This document shows positions 26,336 to 34,511 of a stretch of DNA of 64,000 nt, piece after piece; the stretch's first letter is position 1; each line of letters opens with the position of its first letter. Made by a program: the position numbers and the translations under genes. The DNA lies in the NCBI RefSeq assembly GCF_041912895.1, contig NZ_JAYSGI010000001.1, forward strand, positions 1,302,001 through 1,366,000, given 5' to 3'. Origin of the DNA: Pelagerythrobacter sp041912895. GTDB lineage: Bacteria > Pseudomonadota > Alphaproteobacteria > Sphingomonadales > Sphingomonadaceae. A model generated the notes under the pieces. It was given only the letters and a program-made list of their open reading frames with translations. It searched no databases and had not been told where the DNA came from.

Positions 26336-27520
26336 ATGAACCGCCTTCTCATCGGCCTCTCCGCCTGCTTCCTGCTTGCCGCATGCTCGGGAGCCGAGGA
26401 GCCGCCCGCGCCTCAGGCGATTCCGGTCAAGACCGTGACGGTAGCGAATCAGGCGCTTCCCAACGTCATCGAGCTGCCCGGCCGGGTGGAACCTATCCGC
26501 GTCGCCGAGGTGCGTGCGCGCGTGACCGGGATCGTGCAGAGCCGGCTTTACGAAGAGGGCTCCAATGTCAGCGCCGGCAAGGCGCTGTTCCGCATCGACC
26601 CGCGTGAGCTGCGCGCAAGCTACGCCCAGGCGCAGGCGTCGCTCGAACGCGCGCGCGCCACGGCATCCAACGCCCGCGCGGTGGTCGAGCGTTATCGCCC
26701 GCTGGTGGCGGAAAACGCGATCAGCGGTCAGGAATACGACGCCGCGCTGGCCGCCGCGCGCGAAGCCGACGCCAACGTCGCGCAAATCCGCGCACAGGTG
26801 GAAGCCGCTTCGCTCCAGCTCGGCTATACCACCGTGACGGCGCCGATTTCCGGCAGGGCGGGCCGCGCGCAAGTGACCGAAGGCGCACTGGTGAGCCAGA
26901 CCGAAGGCACGCTGCTGACGCGGATCGAGCAGATCTCGTCGGTCTACGTCAGCTTCGCGCAGTCGGCGAGCGAAGTGCTCGCCCTGCGCCGCGCGGTCGC
27001 GGCGGGCGAGATCGCGCTCGACGAGAACGACCGGATCGAGGTCCGGCTGACGTTCAGCGACGGGACCGAATATCCGATCCCGGGCTATATCGACTTCCTC
27101 GCCTACACCGTCGATCAGGAAACCGGCACCGTGGCGCTGCGCGCCGAATTCCCCAACCCCTCGGGCCTGCTGCTGCCGGGCGAGTTCGTCCGCGCGCAGA
27201 TCTTCGCCGGCGAGGTCCAGCAGGGTATCGCCGTGCCGCAGCGCGCGGTGACGCTGACCGAAGACGGCGGATCGGTCTACGTGATCGACGGCAAGGGCCA
27301 GGCGGCGCTGCGCCCGATCAAGCTCGGCGCCATGGTCGATGGCCGGTGGATCGTCGAGAGCGGCCTCAAGGCGGGCGACGTGGTAATCGTCAACAATTTG
27401 CAGAAGATCCGCCCCGGCGCTCCGGTCAAGGCTGCCAACGCGCCCAGCGGGCGGAAGGCTCCGGCCGCCGCCGCCAAGCCTGCTGCGCCCGCCACTGCGG
27501 CTTCGAGCGAGGCGCGCTGA
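26336..27520 (+). CDS. RND efflux periplasmic adaptor (AcrA/MexA-type lipoprotein)
   Basis: 394 residues. The signal peptide ends in lipobox LAAC (Cys18), so it should be anchored in the inner membrane. The order of elements is the usual one: barrel/lipoyl piece (VELPGRVEPIRVAEVRARVTGIV as VEPIRVAEVRARVTG), an alpha-hairpin near 95-150, the second lipoyl half (LGYTTVTAPISGRAGRA), then beta-barrel and membrane-proximal parts. The C-terminus is Ala/Pro-rich. It joins the pump at 27524 to the outer-membrane factor at 30775. First gene of a three-gene operon under the TetR operator. Confidence 0.94.
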   Translation: MNRLLIGLSACFLLAACSGAEEPPAPQAIPVKTVTVANQALPNVIELPGRVEPIRVAEVRARVTGIVQSRLYEEGSNVSAGKALFRIDPRELRASYAQAQASLERARATASNARAVVERYRPLVAENAISGQEYDAALAAAREADANVAQIRAQVEAASLQLGYTTVTAPISGRAGRAQVTEGALVSQTEGTLLTRIEQISSVYVSFAQSASEVLALRRAVAAGEIALDENDRIEVRLTFSDGTEYPIPGYIDFLAYTVDQETGTVALRAEFPNPSGLLLPGEFVRAQIFAGEVQQGIAVPQRAVTLTEDGGSVYVIDGKGQAALRPIKLGAMVDGRWIVESGLKAGDVVIVNNLQKIRPGAPVKAANAPSGRKAPAAAAKPAAPATAASSEAR

Positions 27521-27523
27521 TCC

Positions 27524-30500
27524 ATGGCACGGTTTTTCATCGACCGCCCCATCTTCGCATGGGTCGTCGCGCTCGGCATCCTGCTCGCCGGCGTGATCGC
27601 GCTGCGTGCGCTGCCGATCGAGCAATATCCCGAAGTCGCTCCGCCTTCCCTAGCAATCAACGTGACCTATCCCGGCGCCGACGCGCAGACGCTGGAGCAG
27701 AACGTCACGCAGGTGATCGAGCAGCAGCTCAACGGCGTCGAAGGCTTCCTCTACATGGATTCTTCCAGCGGCTCCAACGGCACGGCGACGATCACGCTGA
27801 CGTTCGAGGCCGGGACCGATATCGATATCGCGCAGACCGAAGTGCAGAACCGGCTGAGCACGGTCGAGGCGCGCCTTCCCGAAGAAGTCCGCCGACAGGG
27901 CATCACGGTGCGGCAGGCCAACGCCGGCTTCCTCATGATCGTGGCGCTGACGTCCGAAAGCGGCAGCCTGACGAGCACCGACCTCGGCAATATCGCCACC
28001 AATCAGGTGGTCGACGAATTGCGCCGCGTGCCCGGCGTGGGCGATGTCACGCTGTTCGGCTCGTCCTACGCGATGCGCATCTGGCTCGATCCCGACGCGC
28101 TGGCTTCGTATAACCTGTCGCCTGCTGCCGTGCTTGCGGCGATCCGCGAGCAGAACGCGCAGACCGCCGGCGGCGCGATCGGCGCGCAGCCGCTCGCCGA
28201 CGGGCAGCAGATCAACGCCACGATCACCACCGACGGCCGCTTCACCACGGTCGAGGAATTCGAGAACATCATCCTGCGCGCCAACAGCGGCGCCGCGGTC
28301 GTGCGGCTGGGCGAGGTCGCGCGGGTCGAACTCGGCGCGCAGACCTACGCGACCTCGACCGAGCTGAACAACCAGCCGATGGCGGGCATGGCCATCCAGC
28401 TCGCCACCGGCGCCAACGCGCTGGAGGCGGCCGAAGGCGTCAAGCAGCGGATGGCAGAGATCACGCCCGGCCTGCCCGGCGATACCAGTTGGTCGATTCC
28501 CTACGACACCACCCCCTTCGTCGAAGCCTCGATCGAAGAGGTGGTCAAGACGCTGGCCGAAGCGATGGTGCTCGTGTTCCTCGTGATGTTCCTGTTCCTG
28601 CAGAACTTCCGCGCCACGATGATCCCCACGCTCGTCGTCCCGATCGCGCTGGCCGGCGCGTGCCTCGGCCTGTGGTTGTTCGGATTTTCGATCAACGTCC
28701 TGTCGCTGTTCGGCATGGTGCTCGCCATCGGCATTCTGGTCGACGACGCGATCGTGGTGATCGAGAACGTCGAGCGCATCATGCGCGAGGAGGGGCTTCC
28801 GCCGCTCGAAGCCACGCGCAAGGCAATGGGCCAGATCACCGGCGCGATCGTCGGCATCACCCTGGTGCTGATCGCGGTGTTCGTGCCGATGGCGTTCTTC
28901 CCCGGATCGACGGGCGGAATCTATCGCCAGTTCTCGGTCACGCTGGCGATCGCGATTTTCTTCTCGGCGTTCCTGGCACTGTCGCTCACCCCCGCGCTGT
29001 GCGCCACGTTCCTGAAGCCCATCGCCCACGATCACGGCGACGAGCCGGAGATCGATCACGAGGCCGAAGCGCAGCCCGGCTGGCGCGGCCGCTTCGCCCG
29101 CGCCAAGCGCAAGGCGGGCAACTTCTTTGCCGGCTTCAACCGCTGGTTCGGCCGCATGCAGGAGAAGTACGGGCGTGCCAACGACCGCATTCTTGCGCGC
29201 CCGTTCCGTGCCTTCGCCGTGTTTCTCGTGCTCGTGGCGGTGACGGTGCTGCTGTTCTTCCGCCTTCCCACCGCGTTCCTGCCGACCGAAGATCAGGGCT
29301 TTCTGATCACGGCCGTTCAGGCCCCTCCGGGCGCGACGCAGGAACGCACCGACGAAGCACTCGAGCCGATTACCGACTTCTGGCTCGGACGCGAGGAGGT
29401 CCAGAACCTCGTGGTCGTGCGCGGCTTCAGCTTCTTCGGGCAGGGCCAGAACAACGCGATCATGTTCGCCTCGTTCAAACCATGGGGCGAGCGGACCGGC
29501 GAAGGAAGCAGCGCCGGGGAAATGCTCGAAGCGTCGATGGGCCAGTTCATGCAGAACGATGGCGCAACGGCGTTCGTGATCCAGCCGCCGGCGATCCAGT
29601 CGCTCGGTACGGCGAGCGGCTTCACGCTCAAGCTCCAGGATCGCGGCGGCCTGGGCCGCGAGGCGTTGATGGCGGCGCGCGATCAGCTTCTCGGCATGGC
29701 TTCGCAGAGCGCGCTGGTCGCCAACCTGCGGCCCGAGGATCAGGGCCCCAGCCCCGAACTCGCGGTCGATATCGACCGGGTCCAGGCACGCGCGCTCGGC
29801 CTGTCGCTGGCCGACGTCAACGCGGCGCTCTCGATCACCTTCGGCTCCGCCTATGCCAACGACTTCAACCGCGAAGGCCGCGTGCTCCAGGTACTGGTCC
29901 AGGCCGATGCGCCTTATCGCATGACGCCGGACGACGTCCTGTCGCTGCGCATCCCTAACCAGCAGGGCGAACTCGTGCCGTTCAGCGCCTTCGCCACCGC
30001 CGAGTGGTCGGCCGCGCCGGCGAGCCTGTCGCGCTACAACGGCTATCCGGCGATGACCCTGTCGGGCATGGCCGCGCCGGGCGAATCCTCGGGCGCCGCG
30101 CTGGAGGAGATGGAACGGCTCGCCAGCCAGTTGCCGCAGGGCATCGGCTACGAGTGGACGGGCATCTCGTTCGAGGAAAAGCAGGCCGGTGGCCAGATCG
30201 GGCTTCTGCTCGGCCTGTCGGTGGTCGTGGTGTTCCTCGTGCTCGCCGCGCTCTACGAAAGCTGGGCGGTGCCGCTGGCCGTGCTGCTGATCGTCCCTAT
30301 GGGTGTGCTCGGATCGGTGCTGTTCTCGATGCTGCGCGGGCTGTCGGCCGACGTCTATTTCAACGTCGGGCTCATCACGATCATCGGCCTCGCTGCAAAG
30401 AACGCGATCCTGATCGTCGAATTCGCGATCGAGGAAGAGGAACGCGGCAAGCGGCGGATCGACGCGGTGAAGGCCGCAGCCCGCCTGCGCCTGCGCCCGA

Positions 30501-30778
30501 TCATCATGACCTCACTCGCGTTCACGATGGGCATGGTCCCGCTCGTGCTGGCGAGCGGCGCGGGCGCGGCCAGCCGCGCGGCGGTCGGCACCGGGGTGAT
30601 GGGCGGGATGATCGCCGCGGCATCGCTCGGCATCTTCCTGATCCCGATGCTTTACCTCCTGGTCCGCCGGAACATCAGCCGCAAGCAGCCGAGCGCGGCC
30701 GGGCATATGGAAGATGCGCCGGCGCCGGCCAGCACGCCAGACACCGGCCCCGAGACCGGTGGGGAGCCCGCACGATGA
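27524..30778 (+). CDS. RND multidrug efflux pump (HAE1/AcrB-type)
   Basis: 1084 residues. MARFFIDRPIFAWVVAL and LPIEQYPEVAPPSL are the classic start. Proton-relay residues are present: Asp407-Asp408 in GILVDDAIVVIENVER and a Lys near residue 959 in AAKNAILIVEFA. Twelve membrane helices and two large periplasmic loops match the family; the insertion around residues 495-550 (charged, KRKAGNFFAGFNRWFGRM) is a longer cytoplasmic loop. It exports hydrophobic drugs or other amphiphiles with the adaptor (3-nt gap) and the outer-membrane factor (4-nt overlap). Confidence 0.95.
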   Translation: MARFFIDRPIFAWVVALGILLAGVIALRALPIEQYPEVAPPSLAINVTYPGADAQTLEQNVTQVIEQQLNGVEGFLYMDSSSGSNGTATITLTFEAGTDIDIAQTEVQNRLSTVEARLPEEVRRQGITVRQANAGFLMIVALTSESGSLTSTDLGNIATNQVVDELRRVPGVGDVTLFGSSYAMRIWLDPDALASYNLSPAAVLAAIREQNAQTAGGAIGAQPLADGQQINATITTDGRFTTVEEFENIILRANSGAAVVRLGEVARVELGAQTYATSTELNNQPMAGMAIQLATGANALEAAEGVKQRMAEITPGLPGDTSWSIPYDTTPFVEASIEEVVKTLAEAMVLVFLVMFLFLQNFRATMIPTLVVPIALAGACLGLWLFGFSINVLSLFGMVLAIGILVDDAIVVIENVERIMREEGLPPLEATRKAMGQITGAIVGITLVLIAVFVPMAFFPGSTGGIYRQFSVTLAIAIFFSAFLALSLTPALCATFLKPIAHDHGDEPEIDHEAEAQPGWRGRFARAKRKAGNFFAGFNRWFGRMQEKYGRANDRILARPFRAFAVFLVLVAVTVLLFFRLPTAFLPTEDQGFLITAVQAPPGATQERTDEALEPITDFWLGREEVQNLVVVRGFSFFGQGQNNAIMFASFKPWGERTGEGSSAGEMLEASMGQFMQNDGATAFVIQPPAIQSLGTASGFTLKLQDRGGLGREALMAARDQLLGMASQSALVANLRPEDQGPSPELAVDIDRVQARALGLSLADVNAALSITFGSAYANDFNREGRVLQVLVQADAPYRMTPDDVLSLRIPNQQGELVPFSAFATAEWSAAPASLSRYNGYPAMTLSGMAAPGESSGAALEEMERLASQLPQGIGYEWTGISFEEKQAGGQIGLLLGLSVVVVFLVLAALYESWAVPLAVLLIVPMGVLGSVLFSMLRGLSADVYFNVGLITIIGLAAKNAILIVEFAIEEEERGKRRIDAVKAAARLRLRPIIMTSLAFTMGMVPLVLASGAGAASRAAVGTGVMGGMIAAASLGIFLIPMLYLLVRRNISRKQPSAAGHMEDAPAPASTPDTGPETGGEPAR

Positions 30779-32241
30779 AACGCCTGATCCCTATGGTCCT
30801 GCTGTCCACCGCGCTGACGGGTTGCGCCAACTTCGCGCCCGAGCACACCCGGCCCGAACTGGCGGTCTCGACCGCCTACGAGAGCGAATACCGGCCCGAC
30901 GGCAGCGCAGTTGCCTCGCAACTTTCCTACCGGGACTGGTTCGTCGACCCGCGGCTGGAGGGGTTGATCGCGAGCGCGCTCGAGAACAACCGCGACCTCC
31001 TCGCCGCGACCGCGCGGATCGAGCAGGCGCGGGCGCGCTATCGCATTCAGGACAGCCGCCGGCTTCCCACAGTGGTCGCGGACGCCAGCGGCGTGCGTAC
31101 CCGCCAGTCGCTTGCCGGCAATCCGACGCTGGGTGGCGGCATCGGCGGAGACCCGAGCGAGCCCGCGCCGGAAGCGCCCGCCACCATAACATTCAACCGG
31201 TTCGATGTCGGGGTGGGCGTCAGCGCCTTCGAACTCGATTTCTGGGGCCGCGTGGCCAACCTCAGCGAAGCGGCGAGGGCAGAATATCTCGCCACGATCG
31301 CCGCGCAGCGCGCGTTCTACCTTTCGCTCATCGCCGACACCGCGACGACCTATTTCGAGATCGTCGAGACCGAGGAACAGATCGCACTCGCCGAAGCGAC
31401 CGCCGACAGCCGCCGCGAAGGGCTGAGGATCGAGCGGCTGCGGCTCGACAACGGCGTCACCTCCGCCTTGCCCTATCGCCAGGCGGAAACGCTGCTGACG
31501 CAGGCCGAGCAGCAGCTCGCGAGCGAGCGGCTGGCGCTGGCGCAACTGCGCAACCAGCTCGCCGTACTGGTCGGCGGAACGGTGCCCGAGGGCCTGTCCC
31601 AAGGCCTGACGCTGGCCGCGCAGGGTGACGAGCGCCGCCTCGCCGCGGGCCTTCCCTCCGACCTGCTGCTCGCCCGACCCGACATCGTCGCCGCCGAAGA
31701 GCAGCTTCGCGCCGCGCGCGCCAATATCGGCGCGGCGCGGGCGGCGTTCTTCCCGACGATCTCGCTCACTGGCAGCGCGGGTTTCACCTCCGACGATCTC
31801 GACGGGCTGTTTTCGTCCGACGGTTTCGGCTGGAGCTTCGGCCCGACGATCAGCCTGCCGATCTTCGACTGGGGCGCACGAGAGGCCGATCTCGACCTCG
31901 CCCGCGCGCTGGAGGTGGAGCAGGTCGCCAACTACGACCGCACCGTGCAGACCGCTTTCCGCGAGGTGTCCGATGCGCTTGCCGGCCGGCGTTACCTCGC
32001 CGAGCAGGTCGAGACATTGGAGCGCGCGCTCGACGCGCAGGAACAGATCGCGCGCATTGCCCGCCTGCGCTACCGCGAAGGCGTGGCGGATTATCTCGAA
32101 GTGCTCGACGCCGAGCGCAACCTGTTCAGCGCGCAGCAGCAACTCCTCGCCACCCGCCGCGCCTGGCTCCAGAACCGCGCGACGCTGTTCGTCGCGCTGG
32201 GCGGCGGGTTCGAGCAACCGAGCGGCGAGAGCATCGACTGA
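30775..32241 (+). CDS. Outer-membrane efflux factor (NodT/OprM-type lipoprotein)
   Basis: 488 residues. The ATG overlaps the pump stop (ATGA at 30775-30778). Lipobox LTGC (Cys17) follows a short signal. Two outer-membrane-efflux repeats are seen, each with long heptad-like helices (NNRDLLAATARIEQARARY; PDIVAAEEQLRAARANIG) and beta-strand parts (FELDFWGRVANLSEA; GFGWSFGPTISLPIFDWG). It forms the trimeric channel through outer membrane and periplasm for the RND system. Confidence 0.94.
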   Translation: MKRLIPMVLLSTALTGCANFAPEHTRPELAVSTAYESEYRPDGSAVASQLSYRDWFVDPRLEGLIASALENNRDLLAATARIEQARARYRIQDSRRLPTVVADASGVRTRQSLAGNPTLGGGIGGDPSEPAPEAPATITFNRFDVGVGVSAFELDFWGRVANLSEAARAEYLATIAAQRAFYLSLIADTATTYFEIVETEEQIALAEATADSRREGLRIERLRLDNGVTSALPYRQAETLLTQAEQQLASERLALAQLRNQLAVLVGGTVPEGLSQGLTLAAQGDERRLAAGLPSDLLLARPDIVAAEEQLRAARANIGAARAAFFPTISLTGSAGFTSDDLDGLFSSDGFGWSFGPTISLPIFDWGAREADLDLARALEVEQVANYDRTVQTAFREVSDALAGRRYLAEQVETLERALDAQEQIARIARLRYREGVADYLEVLDAERNLFSAQQQLLATRRAWLQNRATLFVALGGGFEQPSGESID

Positions 32242-32335
32242 TTCTGGCGCGCGCAAAAGGGCGCCCTCGCCTGAACGCTCCATACCGTTTGCCCTGCGCT
32301 AGCAGAACTTGCGACTTGCGTGAGGATCGGCTTGA

Positions 32336-32350
32336 GAACATAATAAGAAC
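32336..32350. promoter_or_regulatory. LexA (SOS) box of imuA-imuB-dnaE2
   Basis: GAACATAATAAGAAC is a perfect match to the alphaproteobacterial LexA site GAAC-N7-GAAC (GTTC-N7-GTTC on the other strand). It ends 3 nt before the ATG at 32354, so LexA would cover the region around the start codon. Confidence 0.85.
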
Positions 32351-32353
32351 ATT

Positions 32354-33109
32354 ATGGTCGAATCGCCAAGGTTACGCATCGCTTCTCCTACAGCGCCTTC
32401 GCCGCCTTTGGTGGATACGCTGGCGCTCGGTGCGCCGCTGGCCGACGCATGGTTGAACGGCGGGTTGCGAGGCGATGGGGTGCATGAACTCTATGCGGCG
32501 CCCGATGGCGAACCCGGCGCCGCGGCGGGGTTCGCATTGCTGCTCGGGGCGCGGGCCTGCGGCAGCGCGCGGCCGCTGATGTGGCTGCGCATCGCCAGCG
32601 GCAAGCCGCACGGACGGCCTTACGCGCCGGGGCTCGCAGAACTCGGGCTCGATCCCGACGCCGTGCTGCTGGTGGAACTGCCCGACTTCCATGGCCTGCT
32701 GATCGCGGCAGGCGAAAGCGTGCGCCATGGCGCGGCTGGCGCGGTCGTGATCGAGATCCACGGCCGCGTGCCGCAGCTCGATCTCACCGCTTCGCGCCGG
32801 CTGGCGCTGGCGGCGGAGCGCGGAGGCTGCATGGTACTGATCGTGCGCACCGGCGCCGCCCCGATGCCGAGCGCCGCACATACGCGCTGGGAAGTGGCGA
32901 GCGCCCCTTCCGCGCCGCTCCCCGCCAATGCCTCGGGGCACCCCGTGTTCGACCTCAGGCTGCTGCGCCAGCGTGGCGGGCGCGACGGGCTGCATGTGCA
33001 ACTGGAATGGAACCGTGAGCAAGCTGTCTTCAAGGCGCCGCTATCTGGCCGCCCATCTGCCGTTCCTGCCGGCGGAACGGCGGATCGCCAGCGGCACCGC
33101 GCCGCCTGA
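32354..33109 (+). CDS. imuA: ImuA (SOS mutagenesis cassette protein)
   Basis: 251 residues. A RecA-like remnant with LRGDGVHELYAAPDGEPGAAAGFALLLGARA replacing a Walker A region (only ELYAAPDGEPGAAAG visible) and HGRVPQLDLTASRRLALAAERGG typical of ImuA in alphaproteobacteria. It works with ImuB and DnaE2 in error-prone lesion bypass. It overlaps imuB by 95 nt, which is common in this cassette. The ATG at 32354 leaves only three bases after the LexA box and no ribosome site; the in-frame GTG at 32411 is a possible true start. Confidence 0.85.
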   Translation: MVESPRLRIASPTAPSPPLVDTLALGAPLADAWLNGGLRGDGVHELYAAPDGEPGAAAGFALLLGARACGSARPLMWLRIASGKPHGRPYAPGLAELGLDPDAVLLVELPDFHGLLIAAGESVRHGAAGAVVIEIHGRVPQLDLTASRRLALAAERGGCMVLIVRTGAAPMPSAAHTRWEVASAPSAPLPANASGHPVFDLRLLRQRGGRDGLHVQLEWNREQAVFKAPLSGRPSAVPAGGTADRQRHRAA

Positions 33110-34511
33110 CGCGCCTTTCGCCGTCACCGAGAACCAGCGCGGCGCGCTGCGGATCGTGGCGCTGTCGTCGGCTGCGGCAAGACTCGGCCTGTCGCCGGGC
33201 ATGGCGCTCGCCGATGCCCGCGCACGGGTGCCGGAGCTCGCGGCGTTTCCGCACGATCCGGCAGCCGACCGTGCGCTGCTGCTGTGGCTGGTCGAAGCGT
33301 GCGAGCGCTATACGCCCACGGTCGCCGCGGCGGGGGATACGACGCTCGCGCTCGATCTGACCGGCTGCCTGGATGCCGAAGGGATCGCCCGCGATCTCGC
33401 CGTCCGGCTCGCCCGGCGGGGGTTGCAGGCAAGGCTCGCGCACGCCGCCACGCCCGATGCGGCGCTGGCGCTGGCACGGTTCGGAGTGGACGATGCCGCC
33501 AACCTCCCCGTCGCGGCGCTCGGCCTCGGCGACGAGGCGCATCTCGCACTCGCACGCGCCGGACTGCGCACGATCGGCGATCTCGCCGCCCGTCCGCGCG
33601 CGCCGCTCGCCGCGCGGTTCGGGCGCGAACTGCCGCTGCGGCTGGCGCGGCTGCTGGAGGAAGAGGATCGGCGCATTACCCCGCACCGTCCGCCGCCCGC
33701 GGTATGGGCCGAACAGCGTTTCGCCGAACCGATGGCGACCACGAGCCCGCTGCTTGAGGTGATCGAACGGCTGGCGCTGGACCTCGAGGGCCAGCTCGCC
33801 CGGCGCGGCGCGGGCGGGCGGCGGTTCGATGCCGCGCTGTTCCGCACCGACGGCCATATCGCGCGGCTGTCGGTCGCTTGCGGCAGGCCTTTGCGCGATC
33901 CACCCGCGATCCGCGCACTGTTCGCCGAGCGGCTGGAATCGCTGGCCGATCCGCTCGATCCCGGCTTAGGCTACGACATGGTTCGGCTGGCCGCGCCGCT
34001 GGTCGAGCCGCTCGATGCCGAGCAGCCCGATCTGGCGGGCGAAGATGCGGCGAAGGCGGACCTCGCCCCTCTGCTTGACCGGTTGCGCGTCCGCTTCGGG
34101 GTCAACAGCGTCAGCCGCTTCCGCCCACGCGACGAGCACCTGCCCGAACATGCCGCCGCGCGCGCACCGCCCGAAGCCGGACCCTTCGCCTGGCCCAGCC
34201 CCGAACCGGGCGAACCACCGCTGCGCCCGCTGTTCCTCTACGATCCGCCCCAGCGCGTGACCGTAATCGCCGAGGTGCCCGACGGCCCGCCACGCCGCTT
34301 CGGCTGGCGCGGGCGGCAGCACCGCGTGGTCCGCCACGAAGGCCCCGAGCGCATCGCCTACCCGTGGTGGAAGCATCCCGACGGACACGGCCCGACGCGC
34401 GATTACTACCGCGTGGAAGACGATGCCGGACAGCGTTTCTGGCTCTTCCGCCACGGCCTCTACAGCGAAAACGGCAATCCGCAGTGGTACGTCCACGGGC
34501 TGTTCGCATGA
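33015..34511 (+). CDS. imuB: ImuB (inactive Y-family polymerase homologue)
   Basis: 498 residues from the GTG at 33015 (VSKLSSRRRYLAAHLPFLPAER). Y-family fold segments are present (LGLSPGMALADARARVPELA, a TIGDLAARPRAPLAARFG helix-hairpin, VWAEQRFAEPM little-finger start), but the acidic metal ligands of active polymerases are missing, as in other ImuB proteins. It is an adaptor linking DnaE2 to the sliding clamp. Its stop overlaps the dnaE2 start (ATGA). Confidence 0.88.
   Translation: MSKLSSRRRYLAAHLPFLPAERRIASGTAPPDAPFAVTENQRGALRIVALSSAAARLGLSPGMALADARARVPELAAFPHDPAADRALLLWLVEACERYTPTVAAAGDTTLALDLTGCLDAEGIARDLAVRLARRGLQARLAHAATPDAALALARFGVDDAANLPVAALGLGDEAHLALARAGLRTIGDLAARPRAPLAARFGRELPLRLARLLEEEDRRITPHRPPPAVWAEQRFAEPMATTSPLLEVIERLALDLEGQLARRGAGGRRFDAALFRTDGHIARLSVACGRPLRDPPAIRALFAERLESLADPLDPGLGYDMVRLAAPLVEPLDAEQPDLAGEDAAKADLAPLLDRLRVRFGVNSVSRFRPRDEHLPEHAAARAPPEAGPFAWPSPEPGEPPLRPLFLYDPPQRVTVIAEVPDGPPRRFGWRGRQHRVVRHEGPERIAYPWWKHPDGHGPTRDYYRVEDDAGQRFWLFRHGLYSENGNPQWYVHGLFA

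Noticed and set aside
33745..33760. CTGCTTGAGG inside imuB, resembling the reverse complement of the CTCAAG hairpin
   Set aside because: It lies in coding sequence, the loop does not match beyond 8 nt, and no stem forms.
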